Below, piece by piece: positions 60,900 through 64,000 of a stretch of DNA of 64,000 bases. The DNA lies in the NCBI GenBank assembly GCA_023213395.1, contig CM041465.1:155937741-156001740 (forward strand), in the 5' to 3' direction. A model generated the notes under the pieces. It was not told where the DNA came from. It made no database searches and saw only the letters and a list, made by a program, of their open reading frames with translations. The DNA comes from Cycas panzhihuaensis. Lineage: Eukaryota > Cycadophyta. Numbering within the stretch: position 1 is the stretch's first letter; each line of letters starts with the position of its first letter. A program made the translations under genes and the position numbers.

Positions 60900-61440
60900 T
60901 AAATTTGCATGAACATTGATCAAGCAATTTTCAGTAAGATCTTGGTGAACACGTCCTCAAGTTGATCTATAGTTGGACAAAACTATACTTACATCTTCCT
61001 TGATTTGATTTGCTCTCAGATGTAATGGTGTTGTGCCTCGTATGTTCATGATTTTTTTAGAAATGACTCTAATAATCTTTGCAACTATACAACTCTGCTC
61101 GCACTGACACTTAGTCCATACTATTCAACATGTTCCTTGAATAAACTAAGAGGTTAATCCACATGAGCCATGTGAATCTCCTCTTCAAGTCTCTGTTAAG
61201 GAATATTGACTTCTCGTTCATTTGATGTGACTTCCAACTATATGTCACTGCCAAAGTAAGGATCAATCAGACCATTGACATCTTGGAAATTAGTACAAAT
61301 GTCTCCTCATAACAGAATTCTTCTTTCCATATGAAATCCTACGCAACATGATTTGCCAACTTGCAAACTGACCAGGTTCTTTGAGGTAGGTAAGGGAACC
61401 AAATCCCATATATTACTCCTCCATCGTAACTCTCTATTAT
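60900..61440 (-). pseudogene. Element H: copia pol with the middle deleted
   Basis: Read on -, near 61390-61430 is W-D-L-V-P-L-P (start of the reverse transcriptase domain). Near 61170-61200 is R-L-E-E-E-I-H-M-A-H-V-D, matching the L.EEIYM.QP box. Within about 100 bp the frame has jumped to the RNase H end: near 60950-61040 a H-E-H-T-R-H stretch and T-I-D-Q-L-E-D-V-F-T-K, then N-L-R-F-R-E-V-I-L near 60880-60910. The YVDD box and most of RNase H are absent, so a kilobase-scale internal deletion is inferred. Polypurine tract and LTR follow at the expected distance. Confidence 0.72.
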
Positions 61441-64000
61441 GAATATCCTCTCATTGAAATTGTTGGTGTTTATCACAAGTTTGATTGACTTGTTGATCTT
61501 TATTCTTCAATCATCCTCTAGGTCTTCAATCATCATACTAGAGTCCTTGATGGTCCTCATAGTATAAAATAAAACACAGGGTTGCAATTTGTGCCTCTTC
61601 TTACAATGGCTCCTCTATACAATTCTTCCTCTACGTCTTACTTCCGTCTCAAATACAATGTTAGGCACACAAAGCTCCACATATACTTAACCATAGCTCG
61701 GAAAGGGAAGAAATGAAGGATAAAACCTGTATTTAAATGATACCTTAGCATGATACATCATTAACTCATCCAATTAACATCTATACTAATTACAATACAA
61801 TTCTCTCTACAAATCACACAGTTTGTAAGATTTGTTTCAAACCTCATATAAATAGACTCTAAACTCTTGCGATCCTATTGTTGTGATCTTGGTCTAAGAT
61901 GTGTGCACTCCTATGCACCTCAATATCTAATAGAAGGTTTCTGACCAGTCTAACACTAACTAGGGGTTATGCCATGAATAACATTAAAAAGTGCCTCTAA
62001 TAAACAGTTGTCACAACCACGTCTGCCAAAAATATACGAAGTAAACTCTTGCCATGCACGAAACACCTCCACATCTACATCATGGTACCATTCTTCATCT
62101 GCAAGACAATCTTATATAGGGTACACAGAACAATCAACTCCCATTTTATACTATGATCAAAGAAGAATTGATTTTAAGGCATTTATGTCATACACCTTTC
62201 CATTCTCACTTTAATTTCATCATAAACATATTAGTGAATCTACATAATACTTATTCAGATATGCACAAAGGTTGAACTAGCATCTGATAGGCTATAAACC
62301 TCATGCCATCATTCGTTCAACCACTCAAAGTATAATAGTCCATCACAAATTAATAACCCCTTATATAAATAGGCTAATAAACTGTAATTCTGAACCACAT
62401 CACCTCATATATGTGATGTAAAAACACTGCTATATAGAATAAAACACCACTTTATAATAAATAAGGCACACCTTTACTGATATGCAATGATCAATAACCA
62501 CTGAACATATCGTTTGCTCTGCCCTGTAGCTTAGTATCTCCATAACATACTCCTTCTATCAATCAATGAACATACATTGACATTGATAATTCGCCATTTA
62601 ATCATGCCCTCTTATCAATCAGTGATAATCAACTACTATTAATAGTTTACCCATTAATCTACCCTTTTTTATCAATCAGTGAACAAACCACTACTATTGA
62701 TAACTCACGCCCAACAAACTCTCTTATGTAAACACATACAAGAAAATCTTCACATCGCCAAACAATCACCAACTAAGAGTGCCCCAAACACTCACATTGC
62801 CATCAAAACATCACCTTATTACTCCTTATATCACCATTAAATCACTCAAAACATTGCCTTATCACTCAATCACACTAAGACTTAAAATGCGTCTTGTGCT
62901 GCAAAGGAATCTGCCTCATAATACAAAATATGTATCCACTTGCACCAAAGACCATAATGATCTAAAAAATGGACAACTTAATATATCAAAGGCCACTAAA
63001 ATGATAACAATGAGGCCACTTAATATATTAAATCCACCTTAATATAACTTAGAGATATGGTTTCAAAACAAAGGATAATTCTAATATAAAAAAGGTGATT
63101 ATCAATGCAACTTAATATCAATAATTAAGTATGTCAAAGGCAATTTAATATGAGTGGCTTTATCAATGGGTGATATCAAAGAGCCAATTCATATATATCA
63201 ATGGGAAATTAATGTATATCTGACGACTTAAATAAAGGTGAATTAAACGTTATTGAGAAACGACTTCATTATCAAATAATAAAGGTGATATCGAATTAAG
63301 CAATACACTATGACAACTTGATAACATTCAAACTGGTGATCAAATAATTAATCGGGCGACATTACATGATTGCATAAAATCTACATAGGCTGAATTATGC
63401 CATCACACAAACATAGAACAATTCAATGGCGACATTGTAATGGGTAGGCAATTTAATATTTATCAACACGGCACAATAGCAATCAAAAAATCTATACTGG
63501 TGAACAAATATATCAGACGAGCAACTTGATAAACTTACAATGACATTTGATTAAATATATTGGCACGATAAATTTATCGAAATAACTTAAGCTCTGTATA
63601 AACATCCACGACTCGGCTTTGGCAAAAACTATTCGATGTGACCTGCATTCCAACTTCCACAATGAACTCACATTTTTTTGCATCCAACAAATATTGTATA
63701 TATATCTCGTAGAGATCTGTGTTCACTCAATCTGTGTCTAGTCTAATAGTAAATCTATGTCTTCATCTCTCCATTGCATCTTAATCTGTCACAATGTGAT
63801 GATAGACATTTCTCCTGCAATTGCACACTTTTGGAATATATTTTTACATGCATCTCCAATATCAATAGTGGCACCAAGGGATGCAACAACACCTATTATG
63901 TGTTATGTCTTCCAACACCATTCCACCAGTGGTTATACTCCTTAATTCAACTGCAAACTCAGTGGCAACAAAATAAACATATCTGACACCTTCCACAGGT
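61441..64000. other. Unassigned right end of window
   Basis: About 2.5 kb with no recognised gene on either strand. Contains a 57-bp-period repeat (62557-62725). The 61441-61700 part may be further decayed pol of element H. Confidence 0.5.
62557..62725. repeat. Degenerate 56-57-bp tandem repeat, 3 units
   Basis: Units start at 62557, 62613 and 62670 with TATCAATCA(A/G)TGA and run through a C/A-rich middle to a C-T-C-T or T-run end. Confidence 0.75.

Overview
The window is nuclear DNA of a land plant, from a gene-poor, AT-rich part of a large repeat-laden genome. The evidence is a pile of Ty1/copia and Ty3/gypsy LTR retrotransposons. Several have primer-binding sites matching the 3' end of plant initiator-methionine tRNA (TGGTATCAGAGC and close variants), 5-bp target-site duplications and TG...CA long terminal repeats (LTRs). 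I cannot name the species. I found no convincing host gene, no RNA gene, no CRISPR array and no bacterial-type operon. Every protein-like stretch I can interpret is transposon debris with stop codons or frameshifts.

Layout, left to right. (1) 1-11255: an old copia polyprotein remnant on + ('element 1') is split in its 3' untranslated tail by a structurally complete copia of the same family on - ('element A', 3981-10960, two 298-bp LTRs, target duplication TACTA). (2) 11881-19830: a copia of a second family ('P', -), truncated at its 3' end, has its 5' LTR embedded in the integrase region of a gypsy element ('F', -). (3) 22976-37547: an old copia ('C', +) with both LTRs and target duplication AGAAG encloses an 8.3-kb family-1 copia ('B', -). 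B has lost its 3' end and carries a 1.4-kb internal tandem duplication of gag-protease. C is inserted in a host-side repeated segment. (4) 38400-45230: fragments of a gypsy gag, a copia gag with a 3' LTR ('D'), and a copia reverse transcriptase/RNase H tail. (5) 47834-48930: a miniature LTR element of about 1.1 kb on -, resembling a TRIM. (6) 51115-53085: a gag-to-integrase copia fragment ('X2', +). (7) 53451-60540: a gypsy chromovirus-like remnant ('E', -) split inside RNase H by the best-preserved element of the window, copia 'G' (55284-60493, -, 218-bp LTRs about 96% identical, target duplication GATAA). G belongs to the same family as P. (8) 60559-61440: an internally deleted copia ('H', -), then about 2.5 kb with no recognisable gene.

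How the parts relate: an autonomous copia supplies Gag (RNA-binding zinc knuckle), protease, integrase, reverse transcriptase and RNase H from one polyprotein; its RNA is primed by host tRNA-iMet. The copies here sit at different stages of decay. Only A and G keep the Asp-Asp pair of the reverse transcriptase, and A has lost its zinc knuckle and protease, so no element looks autonomous as read. LTR divergence by eye orders the insertions: G youngest (about 4%), then A (about 8%), then the miniature element and C. The main interest is structural: same-family nesting, a gag-protease duplication whose two copies decayed in complementary ways, tandem repeats of variable copy number in an unusually long 5' leader, and a miniature element.
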